Shown: positions 25,868 through 35,549, numbered from the stretch's first letter. The stretch is DNA of 64,000 nucleotides from Pelomonas margarita (GCF_043555875.1 NZ_JBIGHW010000007.1:186001-250000); one strand, 5' to 3'. Made by a program: numbers and translations. Notes: a model not told the origin generated them from the sequence alone.

Positions 25868-26325
25868 ACAGTTTCTCCGTTCAAAAAAGCGCTCGGGTCC
25901 TTGGGCCCGAACACCGTCAGCGTCGCGCTGGCCAGCTCCGTGCCATCCGCATGGATGCGGCATTCGAACTGGCCCAGGCCGTTGTCCGCCTGGTAGCCAC
26001 GCTCGATGTCGACCTGCAGCGTCTGCCCTGCGGCAAAGCGCGGCAGGCTGCAGCGGTAGCGCCGCGTGCCCAGCAGCAGGCCGATGCGCGGTGCTTCACC
26101 CAGTTGGCGCGACTGCCAGCCGGCCCAGGCGGCGACGGCCTGGGCCATGTACTCGATGCCCACCCACGCGCCCACGCCGCCGTCGTGGCTGAACAGTCCG
26201 TCGGCCGGCACGACGACCTCGGCGCTGAGGCGCTCGCCCTCGACGGCGATGACGCGGTCGAGCAAGCTCATGGCACCCGAATGCGGCACGAGTTCGAGGA
26301 TGGACGGCAGCGTGGTCTCAGTCAT
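25864..26325 (-). CDS. Hotdog-fold 3-hydroxyacyl-ACP dehydratase (ApeP-like)
   Basis: A 153-residue single hotdog domain. The N-terminal SILELVPHSGAMSLLDRV (with His) and the helix VGIEYMAQAVAAWAGW match the ApeP/ApeI-type dehydratase family of APE clusters. In characterised APE systems ApeI and ApeP act together to introduce the all-trans double bonds; here the ApeI-like domain is fused to the acyl-activating enzyme. It overlaps its neighbours by 8 bases (ketosynthase) and 4 bases (reductase). Confidence 0.84.
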   Translation of the reverse strand: MTETTLPSILELVPHSGAMSLLDRVIAVEGERLSAEVVVPADGLFSHDGGVGAWVGIEYMAQAVAAWAGWQSRQLGEAPRIGLLLGTRRYRCSLPRFAAGQTLQVDIERGYQADNGLGQFECRIHADGTELASATLTVFGPKDPSAFLNGETV

Positions 26326-27490
26326 GGCTCAACACCAAGGTCGCGTTGTTGCCGCCGAAGGCGAAGGAATTGCTCATCACATGGCGCGGCACGGCGGCCA
26401 GGCGCTGACCCGGTGCGACCAGGGCAATCTGCGGCAACTCGGCATCACGCTGGCCGTCGAAGTGATGCACGGGCAGGCGGCCGTCGCCGGCCACCGTCAG
26501 CCACGCGATGGCGGCCTCGATGGCGCCGGCCGCGCCCAGCGTGTGGCCGGTCAGCGGCTTCGTCGACGAGCAGGGCAGGCCCAGGCCGAACAGCTCGGCC
26601 ACGGCTCGGCTTTCCATCGCGTCGTTCTGCGGCGTGGCCGTGCCATGCAGGTTCAGGTAGCCGATGTCGGCCGGCTGCAGGCCGGCGCGCGCCAGCGCCT
26701 GGCGCATCGCCGCCAGTGCGCCGCGGCCGCCAGGCTCGGGCGCCGAGATGTGATGGGCGTCGGAGCTTTCTCCATAACCCGACAGTCGCACGGCAGATGG
26801 CTCACGACTCAGAACAAACAGCGCAGCGCCCTCGCCGATGTTGATGCCGCTGCGCGTCGCGCTCATCGGCCGGCAGCGCGCGGCGTCCACGGACTCCAGC
26901 GCCGTGAATCCGGCCACCGTCATGCCGCACAACGCGTCGACGCCGCCCACCAGCACCGCGTCGCACAAGCCCGCGCGCAGCAGCCGTGCGCCACTGGCCA
27001 GCGCCTTGGCGCCGGACGAGCAGGCGGTGGAAATGACATAGCTCGGGCCACCCAGGCCCAGCAGCTGGGCCAGGTTCAGCGCCGGCGAGCCCAGCTCTTG
27101 CTGCTCGACGTGAAAACCCGCCGGCAACTGTCCGTCGCGGGCCAGCGCGGCCAGCGCAATCTCGCTCTCACCGACGCCCGACGTGCTGGTGCCCAGGACG
27201 ACGCCGATGCGGTCGGCGCCGTGGCGCACGATGGCCTCATCGACCTGCGCGCGGATCTGCGCCAGCGCTGCCAGCAGCAGCGCGTTGTTGCGGCTGCGCT
27301 GCTCCAGCGGCAGAGCCGCCACCGACGGCAGCTCAGCGTGCACGACGCCCAGGTGCAGTTCGTGCCCCGGCCAGACGGTGTCGTTGACCGAGACGCCACC
27401 CGGCTGATCGGCGAAGACGGCCTCCCGCAACTCGGCCAGGTCGTGGCCGGCCGCGCAGATGACACCGGGAGGATGTAGATAAACGCTCAC
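26318..27490 (-). CDS. Beta-ketoacyl-ACP synthase (ApeR-like)
   Basis: A 390-residue condensing enzyme, GTG start. Active-site Cys157 sits in ISTACSSGAKAL, with His in NLHGTATPQND and His in KPLTGHTLGAAGA, so it is catalytically complete. It is distinct from the ApeO-like enzyme, and in family knowledge the ApeR-type synthase acts in early condensation of the aryl starter. The GTG at 27490 overlaps the DUF3261 gene stop (GTGA) and the frame upstream has no condensing-enzyme character. Confidence 0.88.
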   Translation of the reverse strand: MSVYLHPPGVICAAGHDLAELREAVFADQPGGVSVNDTVWPGHELHLGVVHAELPSVAALPLEQRSRNNALLLAALAQIRAQVDEAIVRHGADRIGVVLGTSTSGVGESEIALAALARDGQLPAGFHVEQQELGSPALNLAQLLGLGGPSYVISTACSSGAKALASGARLLRAGLCDAVLVGGVDALCGMTVAGFTALESVDAARCRPMSATRSGINIGEGAALFVLSREPSAVRLSGYGESSDAHHISAPEPGGRGALAAMRQALARAGLQPADIGYLNLHGTATPQNDAMESRAVAELFGLGLPCSSTKPLTGHTLGAAGAIEAAIAWLTVAGDGRLPVHHFDGQRDAELPQIALVAPGQRLAAVPRHVMSNSFAFGGNNATLVLSHD

Positions 27491-28038
27491 GACGAGGCTT
27501 CCGAGGGCTGGGACTCGATCAGCAGGCGGTAGCCCTCGGCCCGGTTGACGATCTCGATGATGTTCGCGGCCGGTCGGCGCACCACCAAGCGGGCTTCTCC
27601 GGCTTGCTCCAGCGACTGGCCTTCGGCGGTGTCCACCCAGCGCCAGCCGTCGGGCAGCGCGGCACGCACGGCCTCGGCCGGCCAGTAGGTCAGGCACAGG
27701 TCGCGCAGCATGTGGTCGGTGTCGACCTCGCCCGGCAGCATGGGGTGGCGTTGCACGCTCAGGTCCTTGCCGTCCCACTGCATCAACAGCACGCGCTGGC
27801 TGAAGGCGAAGCCCGCCAGCAGCAGTCCGGAGGCGTCCAGCTGCAGCTGCATGTCGACGCGCTGCGGCGGCACGTCAGGCGCATCCAGGCGCGTGACGGA
27901 CAGGCGCTGCGTCAGCGCCAGACGCGTGCTGCCCAGCGCCGCCGGCGGCAGGCGCAGCGCCGGCAGGCCGCCGGCCTTGGGCGGTGCGCTGGCACATCCG
28001 GCCAGCAGCGCGGCGACAAGAAGCAAACGCCGCCTCAT
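27487..28038 (-). CDS. DUF3261 outer-envelope lipoprotein
   Basis: A 183-residue lipoprotein, lipobox LLAGC (Cys15). Downstream is a mostly beta protein containing RLALTQRLSVTR, DMQLQLDASGLLLAGFAF and CLTYWPAEAVRAALP, the features of the DUF3261 family that occurs in APE and flexirubin-type loci next to LolA- and MMPL-like genes. Probably works in delivery of the lipid-linked pigment to the outer membrane. Overlaps by 4 bases with both neighbours (ATGA and GTGA). Confidence 0.82.
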   Translation of the reverse strand: MRRRLLLVAALLAGCASAPPKAGGLPALRLPPAALGSTRLALTQRLSVTRLDAPDVPPQRVDMQLQLDASGLLLAGFAFSQRVLLMQWDGKDLSVQRHPMLPGEVDTDHMLRDLCLTYWPAEAVRAALPDGWRWVDTAEGQSLEQAGEARLVVRRPAANIIEIVNRAEGYRLLIESQPSEASS

Positions 28039-29120
28039 GCGCGGGCGAACCTCAGCAGGCTGTGGCAATAGCCGATGCCATCGCGCATCGTCAGCAGGCG
28101 CAGACCGGCGGCCTCGGCCAGGCGGACGTAATCGCCGCTCTCGTAGACCTTGCTGTTGCCGCTGGCCATGGCGGTGAAGTAGGGCGAGGTGTTGATGAGG
28201 CAATAGGCCGCGATGTCGTAGCGCTGGCGGTCCCAGAAGGTGTCCATCACCAGCACCTGGCCGGCGCTGCCCAAGCAGGCGGCCACGCGCCGGAAGATGC
28301 TGGCGATCTCGGCCTCGCCGAAGCAGCTGAGGAACTGGCTCATCCACACCAGGTCCATGCCCGTGGGCAGCACGGCGTCCGCGTCCAGCAGGTTGCGCGC
28401 ATGCAACTGGGCGCGCTCGCGCAGGCCGGCGGCGGTGAGATTGGCATCGGCCACGGCCAGCTGCTGCGGCAGGTCCACCAGGTTGAGCTCGGCGCGCGCG
28501 TCGTAGGCCAGCGCGGCCAGGCTGAACTTGCCGGTGTTGGCGCCGATGTCCATCAGGCGCTTCGGCGCGGTGGCAAAGACGTCGGGCAGGATCTCGGGGA
28601 AGGACGTGTCCGAGTAGTGGTGATCGAACGCAAACCAGCTGGACTTCGCCGGCTCGGGCAGCTGCGACAGCACCGGGTAGATGCTGGGCCAGTCGCCCTC
28701 GCCACTCAGGTGCGCCAGGCCCAGCGGCTTGCCTTCGTCCAGAGAGCGCTCAAGCTCGAACAGGCCCTGGTAGCAGACGTCGTGGATGAAGTCGAAGTTG
28801 ACGCGCGTGATGTCGTCGGAGACTACGCAGAAGCCCGCCTTGTCCAGCTGCCAGCGCCCGCCCTGGATCATCACGACGCCGGCCGACAGGCAGGACTCCA
28901 GCACCAGCTTCAGCGCGTAGCGGCTCCAGCGCCCGGTGGCCTCCAGCGCGGCCAGCGTAACGCCGGCCTCGCCCGCCTCAGCCAGCGCCTGCAGCATGCC
29001 GCGCTTCCATGCGTAGCGCACGCAGTGAAAAACCACCGGGCCGAAAGCGATCTTCTGTGCCTCGAAGCGGGCGTCGAAGGCGCGCTGCTTCGGGGGAGAG
29101 AACTTCTTGGTCTCAAGCAT
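28035..29120 (-). CDS. SAM-dependent methyltransferase (ApeB-like)
   Basis: A 361-residue enzyme with an N-terminal helical dimerisation region, WKRGMLQALAEAGEAGVTL, and a C-terminal Rossmann domain: motif I LMDIGANTGKFSLAAL, acidic loop LNLVDLPQQ, LDADAVLPTGMDLVWMSQFL. This is the layout of O-methyltransferases related to acetylserotonin methyltransferase. Its likely job is methylating the aryl head group. ATG at 29120 overlaps the transporter stop by 8 bases. Confidence 0.82.
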   Translation of the reverse strand: MLETKKFSPPKQRAFDARFEAQKIAFGPVVFHCVRYAWKRGMLQALAEAGEAGVTLAALEATGRWSRYALKLVLESCLSAGVVMIQGGRWQLDKAGFCVVSDDITRVNFDFIHDVCYQGLFELERSLDEGKPLGLAHLSGEGDWPSIYPVLSQLPEPAKSSWFAFDHHYSDTSFPEILPDVFATAPKRLMDIGANTGKFSLAALAYDARAELNLVDLPQQLAVADANLTAAGLRERAQLHARNLLDADAVLPTGMDLVWMSQFLSCFGEAEIASIFRRVAACLGSAGQVLVMDTFWDRQRYDIAAYCLINTSPYFTAMASGNSKVYESGDYVRLAEAAGLRLLTMRDGIGYCHSLLRFARA

Positions 29121-31401
29121 GGGGCGGAAGGAAGAATGGGGTGAACAGCCAGGCGAGGAAGACGCCAATGAGCAAGGTCAGGCCAAAGGCCTGCAGTGCG
29201 GGGGTGCCGGACAGCGCCAGCAGGCCGAAGGACAGCAGCGTGGACGCTGCGGCCAGCGTGACGGACAGGAAGGGCCGGGTTTCGGCGCGGCCGGGTTGTT
29301 CCAGCAGGAATATGCCGTAGTCCACGCCCAGCCCCAGCAGGATGAGCAGCGGCAGGATGTGAAACAGCTGCAAGACTTGCCCGCAGATGGCAAGCAGCGC
29401 CACGGTCAGCACCGAGGCCAACGCGGTGGGCGCCAGCGCGCGCCAGGACGCGCGGCCGAAGCGGCAGGCCAGCGCGGCCCAGGTCAACACGAAGCCCAGC
29501 ACCAGCACGGCCGACATCAGCTGGCGGTAACGGCCCAGCAGCTGGCTGACCTCGCCAACCTTGTCGACCCAGCTCACACCGTCCAGCTTCAGCGCGGCGA
29601 GTCCGGCGCGGGCGTCGGCCGCCTCGGCACCACGCAGCAGCACGACGCTGGTGAAGCCGTCGCCCATGCGGCCCAGCCATTGCGCACGCACGGGTTCACT
29701 GACGGGGCTGGCCAGCCAGGCCTGCGGCTCGATCTCCGCATGCGGCGCTGCGGCGAGCGCGACCGGCTGGCCCAGCTTGTCGGCCAGCACAGGGCGCAGT
29801 TCGGCCCCACGGCGGGCGGACAACTCGGCGTCCTCGCGCTGGCGACGCAGCGACGGTAGCCAGTCGCTGACAGCCTGTGCATGCACCCTCATGCCGCGCA
29901 GTTGCGCCGTCAGCGCTTCCTCGCGCTCCAGCAGCTGCTGCTCGCTCGCCCCATGCACAACGAAGAACTGCGCGACACCCGGCGCCTGCATCAACCGCGC
30001 GAACTCGCGCTGCTGGGCCACCAGCGCTGCGGGCGCGGACTGCAGCTGGCGGATGTCGTCGTCCACGCGCAGCCGGCTCGCGCCCCAGCCCGCCAGCAGC
30101 GCCGTCGCCGCCAGCAGCAGCGTCAAGCCACGCCTGCCCAGGCTGGGCCACAGCGCGCGGCGCGAACCCAGCCAGTGCGCGAAACGCGTCGGCTTCATGA
30201 GACCCGCGCCATCCAGCAACGGGAACCACCACAGCACGGTCACGAAAGCCGCGACCAGCCCGACCGCCGAGAACACCGCGATCTGCCGCAGGCCCGGGAA
30301 GGGCGGCAGCGCCAGCAACGCGTAGCCGATGACCGTCGTCGCCATCGCGAGGCTGACGACGGGGATCTGGCGCGTCAGCATGGCCCAGCGCTCGGAGGCT
30401 TGCAGCCCCTGGCGAGCACTGAAGTAGTTGCTGCCGTAGTTCTCGGCCACGCCCAGCAGGCTGGCACCGAACACCAGCGTCACGAGGTGCAGCTCGCCGA
30501 ACACCAGCAGGCTGACCGATGCCGCCACCGCCAGGCCCACGGCCATCGACAGCGCCACCAGCAGCCGCGGGCGGATGGAGCGAAAGGCCAGCAGCGTCAG
30601 CGCGACGATGCCAAGCAGCGAACCCAGGCCGATGGTGTGGATCTCGCGTTCGGCCTGTTCGGACGCTGCTGCGGCAAACAGCGGCACGCCGGCGGCAATG
30701 ACCTGTGCGCCCTGCCCTCGCGCGGCCTTTGTGGCGACGTCCAGCTTCGGTTGCAAGGCCCGCTGCGCGCTGATCTCGAAACCCGATCCGGGCAGTTCGA
30801 TGAGCACCAGCGCGAAGTGACGTTCGGGCGCCGTCGAATCAGTCAGCATCAGCCGGCCGCCCTGCACGCGCACCCGGCTCATCTGGCCGCGCTCGGCCAG
30901 CCATCGGCCGAAGAGGTTCAGCGGATCATCGGCCCAGTTGCCGACACGCGGCCCGCCAACGGGTTGATAGAGCGCAGCCAGCGCCTGGTCGGCCAGCGTC
31001 TCGGTGTCGGCCGTGGACAGCTGCTCGCGCGCCTGCGGCGACAGCAGGCCGGCACGCAGCGGTGCGTAAAAGCCCAGCCAGGCGTTCTGGTCGGCATCGG
31101 CGACACGATGGCGCGCGGGGACATCGCCCAGCGCCCGCAGAAAGGCATCCGCCGCCGTCGCGGCCTGCGCCTGCGCGCCGCCGCCGATCAGCACGGTGAT
31201 GCGCCGCGAGCCCGCATCGGCCAGCGCCTGCGTGGCCTGGGCGGCCTGCGGGCGCTGCTCGTCACGCGGCAGCATGGCCAGCATGTCGGTCACCGGCGCA
31301 CGGCGCTGAAGGCCCCAGTGCCAGACGTTGTGCACCACGCACGCGAGCACGAACACCAGCCACACGGCCGCGAGGCGCCGGGTACTCGTTTCGAGACTCA
31401 C
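29113..31401 (-). CDS. MMPL/RND-family exporter of the APE cluster
   Basis: A 762-residue membrane protein built of two halves, each with one helix, a periplasmic domain and five helices. The first half has FRSIRPRLLVALSMAVGLAV and the second has LLILLGLGVDYGIFLLEQPG, with the charged residues typical of SSD/MMPL proton relay helices. The family (e.g. HpnN, MmpL) moves lipids across the inner membrane. GTG start at 31401 overlaps the LolA-like gene stop (GTGA). Likely partners are the LolA-like protein and DUF3261 lipoprotein. Confidence 0.87.
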   Translation of the reverse strand: MSLETSTRRLAAVWLVFVLACVVHNVWHWGLQRRAPVTDMLAMLPRDEQRPQAAQATQALADAGSRRITVLIGGGAQAQAATAADAFLRALGDVPARHRVADADQNAWLGFYAPLRAGLLSPQAREQLSTADTETLADQALAALYQPVGGPRVGNWADDPLNLFGRWLAERGQMSRVRVQGGRLMLTDSTAPERHFALVLIELPGSGFEISAQRALQPKLDVATKAARGQGAQVIAAGVPLFAAAASEQAEREIHTIGLGSLLGIVALTLLAFRSIRPRLLVALSMAVGLAVAASVSLLVFGELHLVTLVFGASLLGVAENYGSNYFSARQGLQASERWAMLTRQIPVVSLAMATTVIGYALLALPPFPGLRQIAVFSAVGLVAAFVTVLWWFPLLDGAGLMKPTRFAHWLGSRRALWPSLGRRGLTLLLAATALLAGWGASRLRVDDDIRQLQSAPAALVAQQREFARLMQAPGVAQFFVVHGASEQQLLEREEALTAQLRGMRVHAQAVSDWLPSLRRQREDAELSARRGAELRPVLADKLGQPVALAAAPHAEIEPQAWLASPVSEPVRAQWLGRMGDGFTSVVLLRGAEAADARAGLAALKLDGVSWVDKVGEVSQLLGRYRQLMSAVLVLGFVLTWAALACRFGRASWRALAPTALASVLTVALLAICGQVLQLFHILPLLILLGLGVDYGIFLLEQPGRAETRPFLSVTLAAASTLLSFGLLALSGTPALQAFGLTLLIGVFLAWLFTPFFLPPHA

Positions 31402-31988
31402 TGGAACAGGCCCGGCTCGGCGGCGCCGTCGGTGCGCTGGTTGGTCAGCTGGATCAGGCTCTCGTCGCCATTCGCCTCGAAGAGCTGGATGCGGCGCACG
31501 AAGCCATCGCCTTCCAGCGAGACGCGCTGAAGCACCTGCTGCAGCGGGCCGGCCTTCGGTGCCAACGCGAGTTGCCAGCCAGCGCCATTCACGCTGCCCT
31601 TCAGGTCGAACACATCGGCCAGCCCGCTGACGTCGCCGTTCAGCAGCGCGAACATCAGCGTGTTGATGAGGCGCACGGCCGGTTCACGCGAAGCCTCCAG
31701 CTTCATCGCCGTCTGGCCGCCCTGCGTGGCGCGGATCTCGGTCTGCGTCAGCCGCAGCTCGCTGGCGAAGGGCTTGAGCGTGCGCCACAGCACGCCGCGG
31801 CCACGCGCCGCAACGAAATTTCCGCTGGACAGCAGCGGTTTGGCAAAACCCGGCACCTTCTTGGTCTGCGTGAAATCGCCGCGCAGCCACTCGGGTTGCT
31901 GCAGGCGCTCGCGCACGGACTGGGCGAGGTTGGACTGGGCCCATGCCGCAGCAGGCAGCAGAGTCAACAACAGCGCACGGCGCTTCAT
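31398..31988 (-). CDS. LolA-like periplasmic lipid/lipoprotein carrier
   Basis: A 196-residue protein with a signal peptide (MKRRALLLTLLPAAAWA) and a LolA-fold pattern: LRGDFTQTKKVPGFAKPL, SSGNFVAARGRGVLWRTLKP, and later LADVFDLKGSV. LolA proteins carry hydrophobic lipids through the periplasm. Here it probably shuttles the acyl-anchored aryl polyene between the MMPL transporter and the outer membrane. Starts in an ATGA overlap with the thioesterase gene. Confidence 0.85.
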   Translation of the reverse strand: MKRRALLLTLLPAAAWAQSNLAQSVRERLQQPEWLRGDFTQTKKVPGFAKPLLSSGNFVAARGRGVLWRTLKPFASELRLTQTEIRATQGGQTAMKLEASREPAVRLINTLMFALLNGDVSGLADVFDLKGSVNGAGWQLALAPKAGPLQQVLQRVSLEGDGFVRRIQLFEANGDESLIQLTNQRTDGAAEPGLFQ

Positions 31989-32401
31989 GCTGGACGCACG
32001 CCGAGCTTCTGCCACAGCACCGGCGGACAGACCCATTCCATCTCACGCGTCGCGATGTTCAGCGCCACCTGGATGGTGTGGGCCTTGTTGATGACCTTGC
32101 CCGTCACGGCATCGCGGATGACGTAGTCGACCTTGATGCGGTTCTCCCACTCGACAATCTCGGCACGCACGATGGCGCGGCGGCCGTAGGGCAGCATGTC
32201 CACGTACTTGAGCCGCATGTCGACGATGGGCCAGGCATAGCCCGACTCGCGCATCTGCGGGTAGTCATAGTCGAAGCGGGCCATCAGCGCGTTGCGGGCC
32301 AGCTCCAGGTACTTCACGTAATGCCCGTGCCAGACGATGTCCATCGGGTCCAGGTCATGGAAGGCCGGGCTGATCTCGATCTCGTGCCACAAGTCAGGCA
32401 T
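31985..32401 (-). CDS. Acyl-CoA/ACP thioesterase, 4HBT hotdog fold
   Basis: A 138-residue hotdog thioesterase. The conserved FHDLDPMDIVWHGHYVKYLE with an Asp in the active-site helix is the 4-hydroxybenzoyl-CoA/YbgC family signature. It could release a free polyene acid, edit ACP-bound products, or help with chain-length control. It overlaps both neighbours (8 and 4 bases). ATG at 32401 was chosen; upstream in-frame codons run inside the lyase gene. Confidence 0.86.
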   Translation of the reverse strand: MPDLWHEIEISPAFHDLDPMDIVWHGHYVKYLELARNALMARFDYDYPQMRESGYAWPIVDMRLKYVDMLPYGRRAIVRAEIVEWENRIKVDYVIRDAVTGKVINKAHTIQVALNIATREMEWVCPPVLWQKLGVRPA

Positions 32402-33920
32402 ACAGCTCCCACGATTGCGTGCGGATGGCATCGACAAGCCCGCGCAGTTCCTTGTCCAGCGCGCGGTCCTCATTGATCAGCGGCAGGCGTTCGGCGAGGT
32501 CGGCCTGCAAGCCGGCCAGCGCAGGCGTCAGCGCCAGCGGCGTCTTGCGCTCGCGCAGCGCCAGGCCCTGGCGGGCGGCGATCAACATGCCGGCGACGAC
32601 CTGCTCGGTCAGGTCCAGCACGCGCAGCGCGTCGCGCGCGGCGATGGTGCCCATGCTGACCTTGTCCTGGTTGTGGCACTCGGTACTGCGGCTGAAGACC
32701 GACGCCGGCATGGTGCCTTTGAGCGCCTCGGCCGTCCACGCGGACACGCTGATCTGCAGCGCCTTCAGGCCATGGTTGATGGGCGCGCGTTCACCGCTGG
32801 CACCGCTCAGATTGGCCGGCAGGCCGTGGTTGTAGCGGGCGTCAACCAGCAACGCCAACTGGCGGTCCAGCAGGTCGGCGACGTTGGCGACGGCCGTCTT
32901 CAGCGTGTCCATCGCCATCGCGATGTGGCCGCCGTAGAAGTGGCCGCCGTGCAGCACGCGCTCCTCGACGGGGTCGATCAACGGGTTGTCGTTGGCGCTG
33001 TTGAGTTCGTTCTCGATCAGTTGGCGCAGCCAGGGCAGCGCATCTTCCAGCACACCGATGACGTGGGGCGCGCAGCGCAGCGAGTAGCGGTCCTGCAGGC
33101 GCTGCTCGTTGCGCGGCGGGCGGTCGCTGGCGAGATCGGCGCGCAGGCGCTCGGCCACGCGCTGCTGGCCGGCATGCGGCTTGGCGGCGAACAGCGTCGC
33201 GTCGAAATGATGGGCGTTGCCATCGGCGGCGACGACGTTCATCGCCGTCAGGCGCGTGGCCAGCCGGGCCAGGTACTCGGCACGCGCGAAGGCCAGGCAG
33301 GCCAGGCCGGTCATGACGGCCGTGCCGTTCATGATGGCCAGGCCTTCCTTGGGGCGCAGCTTCAGCGGCGTGGCGCCGACGGCGCGCAGCGCCTCGGCGG
33401 CGGCCAGCGTCTCGCCGTTGACGCTGACCTCACGCTCGCCGCACAGCACGGCGGCGAGGTAGGACAGCGGCGTCAGGTCGCCGCTGGCGCCGACGGAGCC
33501 TTCGCTGGGGATCAGCGGCAGGATGTCGTGCCTGAGCAGCGTCTCGATCTGGCGCAGCAGGTCCAGGCTGACGCCGGACAGGCCCTGGCTCAGCGAGGCC
33601 AGCCGCGCGCCCACCACGGCGCGGGTCTGCTCGGGGCTCAAGAGCGCGCCAGCGCCGATGCCGTGGTAGGTGTAGAGGTGGTGCGGCAGTTCGGCAACCA
33701 GTGCCGGCGGCACGGCGACGGTGCAGGAGTCGCCGTAGCCGGTGGTCACGCCGTAGACGACGCCGTCCTCGGCCAGCAGGCGGGCGACGAAGTCGGCACC
33801 GGCCTGGATGCGCGACTGGAACTCGGGCGTGCGGCCCAGTTCGGCGTCGGCCTGGCGTTTGGCCAGCGCGACGATGTCCTCGATGGCGAGGCGCTGGCCG
33901 TCAAACGTGATGCGAGACAT
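32394..33920 (-). CDS. MIO-type aromatic amino acid ammonia-lyase (HAL/TAL family)
   Basis: A 508-residue lyase. The MIO cofactor triad Ala-Ser-Gly is at 145-147 (GSVGASGDLTPL), the catalytic Tyr is Tyr56 (VVYGVTTGYGD), and further landmarks are AVLCGEREVSVNGE and SANDNPLIDP. Its job in the cluster is presumably to deaminate tyrosine or phenylalanine to a coumarate- or cinnamate-type starter acid for the ligase. Residues YHG at 85-87 lie in the selectivity region, so a tyrosine preference is possible but not proved. It is unlikely to be the catabolic HutH, given the neighbours. Confidence 0.9.
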   Translation of the reverse strand: MSRITFDGQRLAIEDIVALAKRQADAELGRTPEFQSRIQAGADFVARLLAEDGVVYGVTTGYGDSCTVAVPPALVAELPHHLYTYHGIGAGALLSPEQTRAVVGARLASLSQGLSGVSLDLLRQIETLLRHDILPLIPSEGSVGASGDLTPLSYLAAVLCGEREVSVNGETLAAAEALRAVGATPLKLRPKEGLAIMNGTAVMTGLACLAFARAEYLARLATRLTAMNVVAADGNAHHFDATLFAAKPHAGQQRVAERLRADLASDRPPRNEQRLQDRYSLRCAPHVIGVLEDALPWLRQLIENELNSANDNPLIDPVEERVLHGGHFYGGHIAMAMDTLKTAVANVADLLDRQLALLVDARYNHGLPANLSGASGERAPINHGLKALQISVSAWTAEALKGTMPASVFSRSTECHNQDKVSMGTIAARDALRVLDLTEQVVAGMLIAARQGLALRERKTPLALTPALAGLQADLAERLPLINEDRALDKELRGLVDAIRTQSWELYA

Positions 33921-34821
33921 CGGGGCGATCCCAGAAGGCATAGAAGTTGAACCAGTCATAGGGCGAACGGCGCAGCCGCGCGGCCAGCGCGTCGGCGAAG
34001 CGGCCGGCATGCTCGGCCAGCGCGGCTTCGCGGGCGCGGCGGGGCAGCATGACCTTGTCGGCCAGCCGCTCGAACTCCAGCGCATAGCCGTCGCCTTCGT
34101 GCAGGCTGAGCATCAGGAACAGCGGGCAGCCGAGCAGGCCGGCGATGAGATAGGGGCCGACCGGAAATTCGGCCTCGCCGCCGAGGAAGGGGATGCGCAC
34201 CGTCTTGCTGCCGCGCACCGGCACGCGGTCGCCCGCGATGGCGAGGAACTCGCCAGCCGCGACGCGCTCGGCGAGCTTCAGGACGAGGCCCATGTCGAGG
34301 TCGCTGACCTCGATGAGTTCGACGCCACGGTGCGGGTTCAGCTTCGCGAGGATGCGGTTGAAGCTCTCGGCATGCTTGGTGTGCACGAGCACGTTGACCT
34401 TGAGGTCGGGCGCCTGCTCGGCCAGGGCCTGGCAAAGCTCCAGGCAGCCGGTGTGGGCCGTCACGAGCACGGCGCCCTGGCCCGTTTTCGACTGGGCCTC
34501 CATCAGCTCCGTGCCGCGCGACCGCACGCGTGCCATCGGGTAGCGCCCGGCGATGGCCAGCAGCTTGTCCAGCATCGTCTCCGCGAACAGCCGCACATGG
34601 GCCAGGCCCTCGCGCCAGCCGGCCGTGGGCTGCAGGCGACGCAGATAGCCCAGGCTGTGCGCGCGCAGGTTCGCGTTGGACAGCCAGTAGACCAGCACGA
34701 TGGGCCACAGCAGCGCGCGGAACACGGCGCGGCCCAGCAGCCGGTGCACAAAAAACAGCAGCCAGATGCCGGCGACGAAGGTGTTCTCGCCCATCTGCGC
34801 CCAATGCCGCGAACGCGTCAT
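33901..34821 (-). CDS. LpxL/HtrB-like lysophospholipid acyltransferase of the APE cluster
   Basis: A 306-residue enzyme with an N-terminal membrane helix (GIWLLFFVHRLLGRAVFRAL) and the acyltransferase block GAVLVTAHTGCLELCQAL (His box), then GDRVPVRGSKTV. Such acyltransferases in APE clusters probably attach the polyene acyl chain to a lipid. Overlaps: 4 bases with the glycosyltransferase, 20 bases with the lyase, the longest overlap in the operon. Confidence 0.85.
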   Translation of the reverse strand: MTRSRHWAQMGENTFVAGIWLLFFVHRLLGRAVFRALLWPIVLVYWLSNANLRAHSLGYLRRLQPTAGWREGLAHVRLFAETMLDKLLAIAGRYPMARVRSRGTELMEAQSKTGQGAVLVTAHTGCLELCQALAEQAPDLKVNVLVHTKHAESFNRILAKLNPHRGVELIEVSDLDMGLVLKLAERVAAGEFLAIAGDRVPVRGSKTVRIPFLGGEAEFPVGPYLIAGLLGCPLFLMLSLHEGDGYALEFERLADKVMLPRRAREAALAEHAGRFADALAARLRRSPYDWFNFYAFWDRPDVSHHV

Positions 34822-35549
34822 GCCGCGACCTTCCGCCAAAGCAGTCGCGGCGCACGCCACAACATGCCGAAGAACAACCGCGTGTGCATGGCCGAGATCA
34901 GCACGTTGTCCTTCCAGACACGGAAGTGCGAGACGCCGTCCTCGGGGTAGCGCACGCGCGTCGGCATGTTGGTGACGTCCATGCCCGACCAGTACAGCCG
35001 CACGGCGATCTCGGTGTCGAAGTCCATGCGCCGGCCGATGTACTGGCGCTCGATGACGGCCAGCGTGCCGGTCAGCGGATAGATGCGGAAGCCGCACATG
35101 GAGTCGCGGATGGCCAGCGACAGCGTGTTGATCCACACCCAGATGTGCGTCGCGTAGCGGCCGTAGAGCCGCGCCCTGGGAACGCTGTCGTCGTAGATCG
35201 GGCAGCCGCAGATCATCTGCGTGGGTGCGGCGGCGGCGGCGGCGGCAAAGCTCGGCACGTCGCGCGTGTCGTGCTGGCCGTCGGCGTCGATCTGCAGCGC
35301 ATGCGTCCAGCCGAGTTGCGCCGCGCGGCGCAGGCCGGCGATGACGGCGCCACCCTTGCCCTGGTTGACGGGCAATCGCTCCAGCGTCACCTCCGGCAGC
35401 TGTGCCAGGCGATCCAGCACGGCCGCGCAGCCGGGCTCGCTCGCATCGTCCACCAGCAGCACCGGCAGGCCGTGCGCACGCAGCGCCGCGACGACGCCCG
35501 TGATGGGGCCGCCATGGTTGTAGACGGGGATGACGGCGCCGAGCTTCAT
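34818..35549 (-). CDS. Family 2 glycosyltransferase of the APE cluster
   Basis: A 243-residue GT2 enzyme with a GT-A fold: VIPVYNHGGPITGVV at the N terminus, LLVDDASEPG, NQGKGGAVIAGLRRA, and the metal-binding DADGQHD. The MKLGAVIP start at 35549 overlaps the ligase stop by one base. It probably glycosylates the pigment or its lipid anchor. It has a likely amphipathic C terminus (RLFFGMLWRAPRLLWRKVAA). Confidence 0.87.
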   Translation of the reverse strand: MKLGAVIPVYNHGGPITGVVAALRAHGLPVLLVDDASEPGCAAVLDRLAQLPEVTLERLPVNQGKGGAVIAGLRRAAQLGWTHALQIDADGQHDTRDVPSFAAAAAAAPTQMICGCPIYDDSVPRARLYGRYATHIWVWINTLSLAIRDSMCGFRIYPLTGTLAVIERQYIGRRMDFDTEIAVRLYWSGMDVTNMPTRVRYPEDGVSHFRVWKDNVLISAMHTRLFFGMLWRAPRLLWRKVAA